Of a DNA stretch of 64,000 bases, positions 43,401 to 56,369 are shown piece after piece. The notes beneath the pieces are model-generated. The model ran no database searches. It was not told where the DNA came from and worked only from the letters and a program-made list of their open reading frames with translations. Both the position numbers and the translations under genes were made by a program. The stretch is from Thamnaconus septentrionalis (lineage: Eukaryota > Chordata > Actinopteri > Tetraodontiformes > Monacanthidae). The first letter of the stretch is position 1; each line of letters opens with the position of its first letter. The stretch covers positions 8,509,001 through 8,573,000 of the forward strand of contig CM020513.1 of the NCBI GenBank assembly GCA_009823395.1, read 5' to 3'.

Positions 43401-46400
43401 AGTTTGTGGAATACTTCCAGGACAGCGTCTGCAACTTCCCACTGGGTCAACACAAATTTTTATAGGGGTGCGGGGGGGAGAATCACAAATTAATATAACT
43501 TGGATGCTTCTGGACATTATTTCAAGCAAACACTCCAAACACTCGGCACCTTCTCTGCAGGACGGCGGTACGCTCTGGTGGGGAAGGGCAGGAACACAGA
43601 GTCCCGCAAGAAGTTCAGGTAGGGCTGGAATCCAGGGACGCGCAGCCCCGCCCCCAAATTAACAGGCAGGCTGCTCTCGACCAAAGTGCTGATCAGGTGG
43701 CAGAAGCTGCGAGTCAGCGGGTATTCTTCGCAGCTCGATTCAATCTCGTTCAGCTCCACCTACAGCGGCAAAATAATATCGGCTTGGTTACCTGTTGTTC
43801 TGTAGACCATCAACATTCAAACACAAGAATACATTTAAATATAAACCACTATCTTCCTTCCTAACTCTTCAATCTGATATTACTCTTAAACAAACAAGAT
43901 ACAAAATGTTGCAGGTTTCTAAAAAGAGTCTTTTTTTTGTTCAGTTTCAATGAAAATGACAATGACAAAAAAGTGGGTTAAAGTGGGACCGGTGGTTGAA
44001 AGTCTCGTTCCATATTGACCAACCTCGATTCCAGCTGCTTGCCTCTGTCCTGGGGCCCGCACTGTCTGAAGGATCTGTTAGTACAACGAAAGAACATTGA
44101 CATGCTTAAATTTACTGGAAATTAATAACAACACAGCAGAGCAGCACAATGTGATGACATCAAATGAGTTCAGTCTTAAATATAAAGACCGACCAAAGAC
44201 CACATTTATTATTCAGTTTAATAAAATGCAGTGGCTTATGTGTATTATCAATGTGTGTAATGTGACAAAAACAGGCCCATGAATCAAAATACCTTGATGT
44301 TAGCAGTGCTTTTCTTTCTCTTTATCAACGTATTCTTTCCAGTGTTTAAATCAAACTCTGCAGTTTTGGAAAATAACTTTTAAGAGAAAAAATAATTTGT
44401 TTCTAGCCATAGATAGAGCCATAGCTAACCTGTGTGTATTCCAGCGACTGCCAGAGCGAAGCAGCGATCTCTGGTGATTTCCCAAACGCTGCCAAACAGT
44501 GGAGGATTTCAGCCTTCAGGACGGGAGGAATGCTGCACTGCAGCAACCCCAGCATCACCACAACCGGCGTCCACTGCGGGTGTTCACACAACGCCAGGCG
44601 CGCATTTTCACTCTTAGACAAAGAAAAAGGAGGAAAAAAGATCACACAGAAAGGTGAATTTATCAGCTTCTCTCAGGTACAAGCCACTGTTTAGTTACTG
44701 TAAATACATCTTGACCTTACAAGAAAAAAATGCCTATATAGTGGCATCACCTACCCATGTGATGATGGTGGTGAGCAACTGCAGAAACGATGTGAGTCCC
44801 TCCAGCTCTCTTTGGGTGATGCCTCTCATGGGTGGGTGGCGGTACTGCGTGGCGTCTGGGTTTGGGATGTCTCGTCGCAGGTTCTCGTGGTACAGCATGA
44901 GTGAGTGGAAGAAATGCTCCCAAGACACCGGGTTGCCCGACACTCCCTGGATGTTATCACCTGCAAATATATGCATCATATGAGCTATAAGTTAGTCAAT
45001 AGAAGAAGAAGAGGAAGTCATTGCAGATTTTTTTTTTTTAGTTTTCTCAACAGCCACAATAGTTGTGAGAGACTCTCCCACCCAAAAAGGCCCAAAAAAG
45101 AAAATGAGAGATTTAAATAGATGTCAGACTATAAAACTTTACTTACTGTGTGTGGCTCCGTTGGTTTTGAGCAGGCTGAAGCAGTAGTGGGCACACTGAG
45201 GACCGTTAGCGAGGCCTTTCAACATGCGGAGATAGGAGATGTAGAGGGTGGAGGGCAGCAGGTCTCCCATCTGACGCACAAACTTGGACAGAACAACCTG
45301 TTTGAAGGCATCAACCGGGATAAAAAGTAAAACATCCTCCCCACTTTCGCCTTTTTATTCAGTCTATGAGGGGGAAAAAAATGAATCGTCTGGCCTGGTC
45401 TGGTCTTATATTATCAAAAACACAGTTTCTACCTGCTTATGTGGAGGCCGTTGCAGTGCCATTCCAAGATAGGATCCCTGCAGGGACGTGTGATGCAGAG
45501 ACTCTGTGGGACACCAGAACTCTAGCGCCAGCTCAAGCCCGAAGAAATCCTTATTGTAAAACTCTCCGATCTGGAAAAAAAAAAAGTGGTGATCAACATT
45601 GTCATTTTGAAATTTAGCTGGTAGGCGATGTCAGTTCAAGTAGTGTAAATGTATAAAACTTACAAGAATCAGTTTTAGTTTATTTTTTTTGTCCGTTTTT
45701 TATCCCCCCCCCAAAAAAAAACTTACTAGAATCATAAGGTGCTCTAAGTCCTTGCGTAGGGATGATGGGGCCTCGCCATCCATCTGCAGCGACATGTGAA
45801 CAAGCCGGGCGTCCTCATCAGCGCGGTTGCGCAACTGTTTCACCTGCAAACACGACAAAAAGTGGATGCTTCTCTCGTGACTTCATCCGTGCATGGAAAA
45901 GTACGACTTTTCCTCCCCGTCAACACTCTCCTGTCTCACCTTCATGGGCATGAGTGCCAGGAAGTCTGTGATGAGCGAGTGAAGGCGTCGGATGTAAAAC
46001 TCTTCCTGGCCGAAAGTCTCGCATCCCAGGATGCCCTCTTTCATGAACAGGAAGACGTTTCCCAAGAGGGCTTGGTCGGCCAGCGCTTCGTCCACCTCGG
46101 TGAATTCAACCAGAGCTGCAAAACAAACTAACTGCATTCAAACTGCCACTGCCTCGCAGGATTCATTTCAACATGTGGACTTTAATCTCACCCAGTCCTT
46201 GTGGTAGCTGAGAGAGGACCCTCAGAGATAAAGCCCATTCCAGTCGAAACAGAGCCTGCAGGCCGGGGAGCTTCCATGGCTGGCTGTCCATCAGACGACT
46301 GTGCACCGCAGACACGTACTGTCTCTCCGTCAGCAGCGGCAGGACCTGAATAAGATCTTCACGGACGCAGAGGCAGCACATTAGGACCGAGCAAAAATGA

Positions 46401-48735
46401 ACAGCGCTTTCAAGCACGTTGGAAATTAGTCTGCGCATTCTCACCTTCTCTATCCTCTGTGCCCTGTTCTATGAAGCTGAGATCCAAGCAGTAAAGCAGT
46501 GCCATAACCAGAGAGAGGTTCACGCTGTCCAGTGAGCCGTCAGCTTGAGCAGAGACCGTCTCCAGGTGACCAATAAGAGCCAAGGTGTCGTCTTTGTTCA
46601 AAGGTGACTGGCAGGTCCATGAAAACAGGCTGTCAGCCAGCGCCTGTCTGGATTCTTTGATCAGGTCAGAAACCTGCAGCAAGAGGCATTCACCAAATGT
46701 ATTGTCTTCATATAGGCATGATGTTAAAAAAAAAAAAAAAAAGTTAATTGTGGTTTTATAATGAGGACAGGATCCACTCATACCTCTTTCCTGTGCTTTT
46801 CATTGCCCAGGCCGCGTTCCTTCTGCAGACGTTCAAACTCACGGGTCACATTGATTTCCGACACCAGCGTTAGGATGCGCTTGGTGAGACCCTGATTTAT
46901 CAGTTCGTCTGTAAAACGTGTCGTCAACGCCACCAGCTCTTCACTGAACGAGGAAACAAAAAACAAAACTGTTACAGAAACTAAACAGAATAGCTGCACA
47001 AAAGTCCAGTATGACAATGTTTATAGTCCAGGATAGGACACAATTTATCAAAAAAAAATTATTTCGACATTGCCAACAGAAAAAACTATCTAGAAGAAAA
47101 GTCTAAAGATATTTCATTTCTGTCACACTGAAAAATTAAACAAAAAATACATTGTACAGTGGAAGATAATTCATGTTTCAGACACTGATTTCAAGATGCT
47201 AAGACAAATATGACAAATGTCCGTTAATTTGTATTAAAAACAAACTGATTCAGCATTTTACATATCAATAATGAGCAAAATATAAAACCGAGCAAGAGCA
47301 ATTTTAGGGCAGTGTTACCTCAAGTCCAGGGTAAATGTCTTGCCATGACGAGACTGAATGAGTGTGCGCAAAGAGTTGGCCACGCACAGCTTTCCATCCC
47401 AGTAGAGAAGCACAGCAACCAAGCCTCGTGTCAGTCCTGGAAAGTGGGGCTGCTGTTGTTCACCTGGAAACATCAAAAGAAAATCAGAGGAACGCTAAAT
47501 AAGATCATTATCAAAACAAAAAAACGGCATATTATTGAACAAAAGGCAAGTCAAATCCACTTTACCTGCCAAGAGAAGCTCCAAAGCCGCCAACTCTCCA
47601 ATATCAAATAAATCACTGAGTATGAAGGCCTCCTTCAGGAGCTGCTCTGGGAGGAGACGAGACCCTTGCTGACCTTGGATGGCGATTCCTTCTGTGCTGG
47701 CTTTGCGCACCTTCTCTCTCTGCTCAGCGCTCTTTGGCTGAAATATGGACAAAGAATTCATTATGACTACAGCATATACAAAAAGTACTGTAGCTGACGG
47801 TATACAAAACCACAAAAACAGCAAAATCCTACCGGGTTCTTGAAGAGCGACAGGAAGTGTGCTTTGTGTTTCTTCAGCTGCAGGTCGAGGAGATGGATGC
47901 TCTCTGGCTGTTTCTTCAACACTGCCCCATCCACTGTGTCCCACAACTCCTTCAGCGGCCCCCACAGACTGGCTCCTGATTGGGAATATTGTTTTTTAGT
48001 ATTACGCATTCACAGAAGTTATTTCTACTAATAAAGCTCTGATTTTCCCAAAATGTTCTCCTGTTCTGAAATTATTTGTCAATGCTTTTAGACCAATTTT
48101 ATGAAAATAAATGAAGTACGTATATAACAGCCATTGAAACAGCGGTGTCTGACGCTAAACAAATAATAGGTGATATTTAAAAACAAAAACAAACGCGTTT
48201 TAATTCATTCGAAAGCTCTTGGAAACGACAGTTTGTGTTCGCAATGCTCTCAGCTAGGACTCACCAATGTCAAATATTTAACTTCGACATAAACATAAAC
48301 ACATGATGACTTGACGTCTACGTAAATAATATTAACGTGAGAATAACTTAACTTGCAGCGTGGTGCGGCAAATGCATCTGATATCTATGTTGTGTTTGTT
48401 TCCAATTCGGGGTTTGTATTGTAATTAATGAACATTGTACATACGTTTTTTCCCCCAACACGTAAAAGTGGTGCATTCTAAGTAGACGTACATTAAGTTC
48501 GTAATACTTTCATGTTAGCTTAGAGTAAGTTAGCCTAGCAGCTGGAGACAGCTACTGCACGATCCATCACCATGTGTTCATTATGATACAAAACTAACTT
48601 AAGCTGACAAGGGGTATGCGTTTGGGACTTTCATATCAAAAACTACTGCCAAGGAAAGAAACGAGTACATTTCAAAAAATGAGAATTCATTTAAATGAAA
48701 TACACACCTGAATTTACCGCCATCTGCGCCGCCAT
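34706..48735 (-). CDS. nup205: Nuclear pore complex protein Nup205
   Basis: Large helical-solenoid scaffold of the inner ring of the nuclear pore. Forty-one exons (48735-48708, 47975-47833, 47737-47566, 47463-47319, 46943-46784 ... 35259-35131, 35026-34950, 34858-34706) join in frame to 1989 residues; human is about 2012. Every exon aligns from memory with human NUP205, for example ASLWGPLKELWD, ASTEGIAIQGQQGSRLLPEQ, DLFDIGELAALELLLAG, PHFPGLTRGLVAVLLYWDGK, GLGNEKHRKE, DFLALMPMK, PVSWEHFFHSLMLYHE, PPNLALYLLG, ESKMALLTRVAK and RYTFIQALVRRIRGLLR. The start is the ATG at 48735 (MAAQMAVNSG). Compared with human, about 25 residues are missing after GAVFTLTAHLSQ..EQQQ (exon 39517-39316). Introns carry several MITEs. 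Confidence 0.97.
35612..35760 (+). mobile_element. One-ended relative of the 3180 hAT-like MITE
   Basis: Begins TAGGGCTGTCAGTCGATTAA, the same terminus as the element at 3180-3283, and continues into AT-rich sequence without a matching second end. It lies in a nup205 intron. The right edge is approximate. Confidence 0.4.
36089..36570. mobile_element. ~480-bp MITE flanked by TA
   Basis: Starts GCTGCGTTTCCATTA and ends as the reverse complement of GCTGCGTTTCCGTCA, with TA on both sides (36087-36088 and 36571-36572). TA target duplication points to a Tc1/mariner-type non-autonomous element. It fills most of the intron between nup205 exons 36743-36617 and 35986-35814. Confidence 0.75.
38493..38827. 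mobile_element. ~335-bp MITE in a nup205 intron
   Basis: Starts TAGGGATGCACCTATAG and ends as the reverse complement of TAGGGATGCACCAATAC. Flanking octamers match at only four of eight positions, so the target duplication is decayed. The termini share TAGGGATG with family A but the interior differs. Confidence 0.65.
39899..39971 (+). repeat. (GT)n microsatellite
   Basis: About 36 GT units with a few C interruptions in the nup205 intron between exons 40399-40208 and 39517-39316. Confidence 0.95.
41354..41628. mobile_element. ~275-bp MITE with AGCCTGCRTTCAGACTGC-type ends
   Basis: The left end, AGGCTGCGTTCAGACTGC, and the right end, whose reverse complement is AGCCGCATTCAGACTGCC, form terminal inverted repeats. 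The interior repeats motifs such as AATCCGATTT and AATCGGATTT in opposite orientation. It lies in the intron left of nup205 exon 41877-41763. Confidence 0.65.
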
Positions 48736-49338
48736 GATGCGTTGGATATACTGGAGGAGAAGCGTCTCTGATTTTGCCGGTGTAAAATAAAAAAAGGAAA
48801 ATTTATATTATCATAATGTTTCATTAAATTTCAATTCCAGAATTTTCATTTGTTCCGTTTTTACCGGCATGCCTTTCAATTCACTGGGTGTTATGGATAA
48901 TTAATGCGTTTATAGAGCGCAATTTATATAGAGCGCAATTTATTCAGGCGAGGTCTTCGTTCCAAAAGTGCTATTGCTGTTGCTGGGAAGTGTAGTTGAT
49001 AAAATAAGACTATTAAGAATAACATGTTCAAATATTTTGAGTTCTAACATAAACTGAGTTATTATAAATTATTATGATTTATTTGAGATTCCATAACAAC
49101 TGTGGTAATTATTTCTTGAGCTCCACCCTCATATGTGAAATACAATGAACAAAGGTTCCGCAAACGATTGTTTGGGTTCGGTATGATTTAGATGCTGCAC
49201 TGACATACACACGCTAGCCAAATTGCCTTGGCTCGTTGACCGCTGAGATGAGAATTCCTTGCACGTAATTTTTAACCAACCTATTTGAACGTAAATCGGC
49301 TCATTGCAAGAAGTTTCGTGGTTTTTTTCATCCAAATC
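48736..49338. promoter_or_regulatory. Head-to-head intergenic region of nup205 and agk
   Basis: The two start codons are 603 bases apart and point away from each other, so this stretch must hold both promoters and 5' UTRs. On the nup205 side the start codon lies in ATGGCGGCGCAGATGGCGG, which resembles a YY1-type site overlapping translation initiation. No TATA box was convincing. Shared bidirectional control is inferred from spacing. Confidence 0.6.
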
Positions 49339-52300
49339 ATGGCCCGGGTTGTCAAAGTGTTCCGAACATTGCGGAATCATTGGAAGAAGTCCACAGTTGC
49401 TGTCTGTGTCCTATCATACGGAAGCTACTGGCTCTATGGTAAACATTGGTGAGTAGAACAGCATTTTTAAGAAGATATGAGTATACATGATTTTTATATG
49501 TCTTACACTTACTCTCTTGTGTGTTATCAGTGATAATGTCCTACGGAGAGAGGCTTGTATTCTGGCCCGGGTAAGACATTATTGACTTTTTGCATCTAAG
49601 TTGTCTCTCCCCGTTATGATCTTAATTAAAATAGTCCTTCAGATGACCTTCAGTTCTAATACCCATCAATATGTCTTAGGAATTTGGGCGTCAACAAATA
49701 GCACCACAGGAACAACTAAGGAAGGCCACGGTGATATTAAACCCAGCAGCTTGCAACGGGTAAGAATTCTAAATCACTGAACATCTGCTTCCACCGTGAC
49801 ATCTCAATTCATTCAACATGGTTAACCTTTGTTTTTTCAGCAAAGCAAATGCCCTTTTTGAAAAGAATGCTGCACCTATTTTACATCTTGCTGGTGTTGA
49901 GGTTAAAGTCGTAAAGGTTTGTATATGTTTTCCTCCGGTCAAATTCATAAATATTTCAATTGATGATCCAGACATGCGACAGTGTGGTTGATTATTCCTC
50001 TTCAGACAGACTATGAAGGCCAAGCTAAGAAACTGATGGAGCTAATGGAGCAGACAGACATGCTGATTGTGGCTGGAGGGGACGGGACCGTGCAGGAAGT
50101 CGTCACAGGTCTACTGCGAAGGCCAGATCAAGTATGTGACACATGGTTGATGGGTTTTGCAAAGTGCAAAGAAATACAAGATGATTGATGGATGATTTAT
50201 GACTGCAGGAAAAAGTCAGCAACATACCGATTGGATTCATTCCGCTGGGCTCTAACAATTCACTGAGTCCAAGTCTTAACCTTTCGAGTGACAATAAAGT
50301 CGAGTAAGTATCACCAGAAGCATCACATTAAAGGCCACCACACAATCCAGTAATAATGTATGTCCAACATCCTCAACAGAGTCATCACATCAGCAACTCT
50401 GTCCATTCTGAGAGGAGAAATGGTACCACTGGATGTGCTGCAAATCAAAGTAAGACACTGTCTGAACTATCCTCTTGTCTGTCTGATATTGTCGTTATCA
50501 CAGTGGCTTAAAATTGTTGTACAATTATCAAACTTTGCTGTGCCATGATACGCTGTTTTATTTCTGATTGTTTCTAGAGTGAAAAAGAACAGCCTGTGTT
50601 TGCTCTAATGGGACTCCGTTGGGGTGCATTCAGAGATGCGGCTGCAACAATAAGCAAGTAAGACAACACTGTTTGTGAGTTGCATAACCATCCTGCGTAA
50701 GGCTGTTAAAAATATTAATATGTGCAATTGTCTCATAGATATTGGTATTTTGGACCACTGAAGAAATATGCAGCACATTGGATCAGCACTCTTCATGTAA
50801 GAGAACGTTTTTAATGCTATTTTGCCTTTTTAAAAAGCAATAGATGGTATTCGGTCAGTTACTGTTGTTTCCTGTCACCTCCAATCTCTTAATGTTCCAC
50901 ATCATTCAGGAGTGGCCTTTGGTCCGGGACGTCTCGATATCCTACTTGGCCCCGACACTTCGACCTCCTGACCTTCCACCTCAAAAAAAACCCAGACCAA
51001 GCCTGCTGAATCGCATCGCCCGCAGACTTAAGAACTACTGGAACCCTCCTGTTGAAGGTAGTATGTGCGTGATCACATAATCTGAATGCAAAAGTAAAAC
51101 AGTTTCAATTTTAATTTGGGTTGCATGTGTGTGTGTGTGTTTATGCAGCGCCTCCTCCTCTTCCGGTGGAAGAGCCAGAGCAGTGGCAGCAGCAGCAGCT
51201 TTCCACTCTGGAGCTTTATATTCAAACGCACAACAAAAATCCTATTGAACGGGTTAGTCCTTGAATAATTGAATTCTTAAAGCCATTCACCAACTTTCAT
51301 TACATCACAATCTGTATTTTTGAATTTCTGTTTTCTCTTTTGCAGCGCACAGACGACTCCCTGATGATATGCGCTGAACCAAACGACTTCACAGTGGGCG
51401 AATTCATCACTGTCGGGTTAGTTTTGTTATATTAGCAAGCAGCATATACTGTTAAGAAGACTTTATGTTGTATCAAAATTGCTGTTTAAGCAACTCAGAA
51501 AAAATAGGCATGTGTATTCATTAGGGATGTTAACAATTAATCGATTATCAATTTATTGTCAATTAAAAATGTAATCGATTAAATTGAATTAGTTGGAATT
51601 AATTGAACATTTTTTACACGGGTAGTTAATATCATTATAACAGAATAGTGGCAGGAAAGACCAATTCACCTAGATACTGCGATGGTCATAATATGTCTAG
51701 ATCAAGTTACTTTTAAACAACTTTTTTACAAAAAAAAGTTGAAATGTGACCCATTAGAATTAAACTTTAAGTCAGAGGATTAATGTTTAGGGTGTTTGTA
51801 TTGTTCTCTAATGTAATAATGGGTCACATGGGACCCTCAACATTATTTAAGGGTCAAATAATGTGTTCCTTACACATTTTTCAATATGAAATTTAGGTTG
51901 TCAGGAAAAATCGCCGCTTATCAATTAATCGATCGACAAGGTCAACCAACTAACGATTAATGAATTAATCGATAATTTGCATTTCCGTAATATTCATTTA
52001 TATTTTTACTGCAGAAATGTAAAAGAGAAGGACCCCTCTGCATTCACGAAAAACTCCACAAAACTGGAAGCCAGTGCTTGTCAGCTGCATCTGCCTGAGG
52101 TAAAAGCGCCGCAGAATTTCACTTCCCCCTCATTTTAAGCAGCGCACATTCCAGAACCTACAGCTAAATGTCTGAACACTTTCTCTTGTCTCCGCAGGGT
52201 GCCACCAGCTTCTACAACATAGACAACGAAGAGTATGAGGCCATGCCTGTGGAGGTTAGACTGTTGCCACGGAAACTACGTTTCTTCATCAGCGCAGAGC

Positions 52301-52341
52301 GGAGGGAGCAGCTCCTCACAGAGACGCAGAACAGACATTAA
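49339..52341 (+). CDS. agk: Acylglycerol kinase, mitochondrial
   Basis: Lipid kinase that makes phosphatidic and lysophosphatidic acid in mitochondria and is also a subunit of the TIM22 carrier translocase. Exons: 49339-49448, 49531-49570, 49680-49759, 49841-49916, 50006-50131, 50209-50303, 50380-50449, 50578-50657, 50739-50796, 50910-51057, 51149-51252, 51346-51416, 52015-52099, 52198-52341. They give 428 residues; human is 422. The N-terminal [16 protein letters not shown] is followed by a hydrophobic segment ([12 protein letters not shown]), the membrane anchor. The catalytic diacylglycerol-kinase fold shows [10 protein letters not shown] and the nucleotide-binding GGDGT at 126-130 within [14 protein letters not shown]. 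Further matches are [22 protein letters not shown] and [21 protein letters not shown]. The start is the ATG that gives the conserved N-terminus. Confidence 0.97.
51522..51989 (+). mobile_element. hAT-like MITE, family A, copy 2
   Basis: Same element as at 21986 and in the same orientation. Flanking octamers GTATTCAT (51514-51521) and ATATTCAT (51990-51997) match at seven of eight positions. It lies in agk intron 12. Confidence 0.85.
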
Positions 52342-53700
52342 AGTAGACGAGAAGAGAAAGCGCAAAGTCTGGAGAAACACAAATGTGTCACCATGTAGTC
52401 GGAAAAAAGAGAGAAATAATGGTATTTCTATACTTAACATCATCTGAACGTTCTATTAGGCCTGAAAGTATTTAATGATGTACAATGTGTAAAATGACCA
52501 CGGCTTTGTTACTTAAAGCTACTGCATTTATCGTCTTATAAAAAGACTTACTGTTCACTCACTGAATGGTTTACTGTCTCCATCGCATTACATATCGGTC
52601 AATTAAACAAAGTCAGTTTCAAGTTTGTTGCACCAAGTGTCTTCATTCCAGTAAGATTTAGAAACATCCAGCAGTTGCAGGGCCTGGCGAAAAGTACCTG
52701 GTCTCAAGGTATCATTCATTCATTCATCTTCTATGCCCGCTTATTCCAATTGAGAGTCACGGGGGTCTGCTGGAGCCTATCTCAGCTGTCTTAGGGCGAA
52801 GGCAGGGTACACCCTGGACAAGTTGCCAGTTCATCGCAGGGTCTCAAGGTAGTGTAAATGTAAAAACACAAAGTATTCAAGAGCATAAGGATGCTGCTGC
52901 ATTTTAGATGAGTTGCAGATGATCCAAATTCAGGGCCCAGGAGTTTGGCAGAGTCCCCAGTGAGCCTGGGTCTGATCTGACAGATGGCGTAGACAGCAAA
53001 TCTGCAGGATTAAGTGAGAGGCTGCATGGTGGGACTCTTGTCGTATCTGGTTGTTTAGGAAAATATAAAGGCCAGGTTCATTTTTGCCCAAAGAAATTTA
53101 ACAAGGTAAGTGCGGTTGACAGCGTCTGGTTCGATGCTGTAACGTGAATGTGTTTGATTGCCTGACTTGTGAGTTTCTTTGAATGTCAGGGACACATTAA
53201 AATACAGACAATGGTGTTATAATGTATTAAGACATAAGTAAAGTAAATTGACATCTTAGAGTCCTTATTTATGGGCTAAAATACTAATAAATGCCATAAA
53301 TGCAACTGGAAAGAATTATTCAGGGTTTTTTTTAACACATTTTGATAATATTATGAAAGTGGTTTTACACTGAAAATATATATGCAGTATGTATATGTTC
53401 TTCTTCCCATTCCCTAAGTTTATACTTTTTCCCATTCCCTTTTCGAACAGTATAAATGTTTTTGTATGTTTTTTTTTTAAATTCTGATCTTTATTTTTAT
53501 ATACTTGTTCGAAATAAACAAATAAATCAAATAAAATAGATTATATTTTATATTATTTATAGAGTTACTGCTTTTGCTAATATAATTTAAAAACAGCTGT
53601 GACCTTTTTTTGGATGGCAGTCATCCCAACAAGCTTTTTTTTTTTTTTTTTAAAAAAGGACGGAAAATGTGATTCTGCAGACAGACAATGCCAGGTTTTA
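52342..53700. other. agk 3' UTR and intergenic spacer to dennd11
   Basis: ATTAAA at 52602-52607 is a likely agk poly(A) signal. A LINE-2 tail inserted at 52712-52839. The remainder is AT-rich without recognisable coding sequence. Confidence 0.5.
52712..52839 (-). mobile_element. LINE-2 type 3' tail with 12-bp target duplication
   Basis: On the minus strand it reads CTGCGATGAACTGGCAACTT, GTCCAGGGTGTACCCTGCC, AGATAGGCTCCAGCAGACCC, AATAAGCGGGCATAGAAGAT and an ATGA-repeat end. I recognise this as the 3' end of L2-type LINEs common in fish. GGTCTCAAGGTA occurs on both sides (52700-52711 and 52840-52851), a clear target-site duplication. Confidence 0.85.
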
Positions 53701-55849
53701 TCTGTATCCATGTTTTATTGTTTTACAGTGGCAGTACAGTGTAAACTTAACAGTTGTTCATGCTTTTGAGTTCTTGTGTACACATACAGACATCCAAGCA
53801 CTTCACATTAGTAGAAGGTGTCGACTTGTTACTGGTGTGAACGCCGACGATTCACATTTACAATCGAGAGGGAGACGCGTCTGCTGCCACTGACATTCAG
53901 CAGCACGGAACGCTGTACAAACAGTGTGATGCTGGTACACGTCGGTGAACAGCCCCACAAGGAAGGCATTTTTATACAGTAGAGAGTGTGTGTGCGTGTG
54001 CGTGTTGAGTGCTGTGTACATTCTCGTCAACATCGAACAAACACCTGAAAAGCAGAAGGTCTCAGTGGGTTCAGTCGAGACGGCGGAGAGCGCAAATGTC
54101 AAATCTTTCGGCAAGTACCGTAGACGCGCCAGGAGGCGTGTCGGCTGCTTTGCCGCAGTCTCATTGAGAATATCGCATTTTCTTAAGGCCCCATTAAAAA
54201 AAAGAGAAAAAAACAAAAACAAAGCTCAATGCCCTTCGCCTTTATTTCATTAAACAAACCAGAGCTGTTGTGGTCTTTGTCAAACAATATCAAAAAAGCA
54301 TTTTGCAACCAGGCTTGAAATTATTGAACCCTGAAATGTAAGAAAAGAAAATGTTTTGGATCATTTCAGCAAAGAGAAGAAAAGTTCTCACTGGCTGGTG
54401 ACATAAGAAATGGGGCGGACTAGTCTGCCAAGGGGGAAATTTGGAATATTCAGCTGGCTCATGTGGAGGTCCGGGTTCCCCTCAATGGGACTGCGATGAA
54501 AAGAAGAGGGGAAAAACAGTCGGTTTGGAACAGCCTGTCAAAGGGAGGAGGGGTGAGTGAGGGGGGGGGGGTTAAAGCTTGAGCCCAGTCCTTGCAGTAT
54601 AAAGACACCACAAAGAGATCTTTGTCGCCAGCGCAGGCCAGTGGAGAGGATCCCTTTGAAGCCAATCAACCGGCAAAGGACGCGCGGCTTCCATCGGGGG
54701 GCGCTCCCTCCGCCACCCAACAAGAGCGCAGAAGACACACGAGCTGATAGAACCAGCGTCTGGTTCGGGTCCAAACGTAAGAGAATGTTGAAACGAACAA
54801 GAAACAAACATACGCTCAGAGACAGACTTCAATTGATGCTGGTTCTGTCATCAGCGGCATCATCGAGGAAAAAGAAGAGATACAGTCGTGTGTGTCAGGA
54901 AACAGTCCAGTGGTAAACACAGTGCGGCATTCGCATTAGGTCTGCGTCGCGTTCGGGAGCCGCACATCCCGGCACGAGAAGCACGAAGCGACGGTGACGC
55001 AACTCCGACACAGTGTCAGATATTAAGTGATGCTGAGCAGTGATTTTTTTTTCCTTTTTTTTTTTTTATGACAGCTTTTCTCCTCCTCTTCACATTTTAT
55101 CAACAAGCATTTCAACGCTGAAGCTCACATTCAGCCAGGAGAGAAAAGCTTTCCGTCGAAGCGGATGTGTGAAAACGGCCGCGAACTTTACACCTATTGC
55201 TTCCTTTAAAAAAATAAAAAATAAAAAAAAGATTAATTCAGTTACTGAAACCACACACAGTGTATAACGCTGGGGAAAATGGGGAAATGATTTTCTTTTA
55301 AAAATCCCCTCCTGGCCCTCCGCGTCGCACGCGATGAGAACTGAGACGTCTAGTGAAACGTATTTGCCTGCACATTTACAGTGGAATGTAGATGAACCAG
55401 AGAACGGACGCCGGAGTGGCGCCGCAAGGGTGACGATGAATCCAGTGTTTCAGTCGTGGCTACGTGGGTTCGGAATTAGAGTCAAACAAAAAACGCACAA
55501 ACGAAAGGAGAAAATAAAAATGGTACAAAAAGCCATAAGGTTTTTGAGCGGCCGCCGGACGCCAATGTTCTGTGCGACAGGCCCGCGCAAAAAAGAGTGT
55601 CCTCGTCATCCATCCATCCATCCATCCACGCGGGCTGGAGACGCGCACGTCCTCGCTGGTTAGTCCGTGACACACTGAGGGGGTCGGAAAAAAACAGAAT
55701 CAGCAGGCAACGGATGTGGAAGTCCACGTGTGGAGGCAGTGTCTTCAGTGTCGAGTGTCCAGTGGGCCTTGAAGGCACGTACGTCCATCCATCCTCCCTC
55801 CATCCAACCTTCCCTCCGTCCATCTCCCTCCAATCCCTCCATTCCCCCC
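53701..55849 (-). other. Long 3' UTR of dennd11
   Basis: TTTATT at 53714-53719 reads AATAAA on the minus strand and a second such signal lies at 54241-54246. I infer a 3' UTR of 1.6-2.1 kb. No other gene is visible. It contains a CATC/ATCC repeat near 55608-55630 and another cluster near 55785-55850. Confidence 0.5.
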
Positions 55850-56298
55850 TCAGGTGCAGCAGGGACTGTCTATGACCAGCGTGACGTCCACGCCGTACAC
55901 CTCCAGCAGGTCCACCAGGAAGGAGCGGTCGCCCTGGGGGTCCAGCCCCATGGCCCTCACGTGGTCGGCGGTGAGGGTGGGGTCCACGCTGCCGGCCACA
56001 TCGGACAGCGTCTGGAAGATGCGGTTGTTCAGCTCCATGAAGAACCTGCGACGGGGGACACACGGGCAGCGGCGGCGTCACTTTAGAGCTGGACTGTGTT
56101 TCTTTTCGCAATAGCACCATAACTGTGTGGTACAGTGTTGTTAAACGACCGCGGCTGCACTAGCGCACTAGTGTAACGTGAGATAATTGATCAACTTTAT
56201 TCCAGACGCAGGTCCATATTAAAAATAAACAGAAATAAGTACAAAAACACAGACATACATAAAAACACAACAGATAAGTTGTTGTAACACCAGAGGAA

Positions 56299-56369
<71 letters not shown>

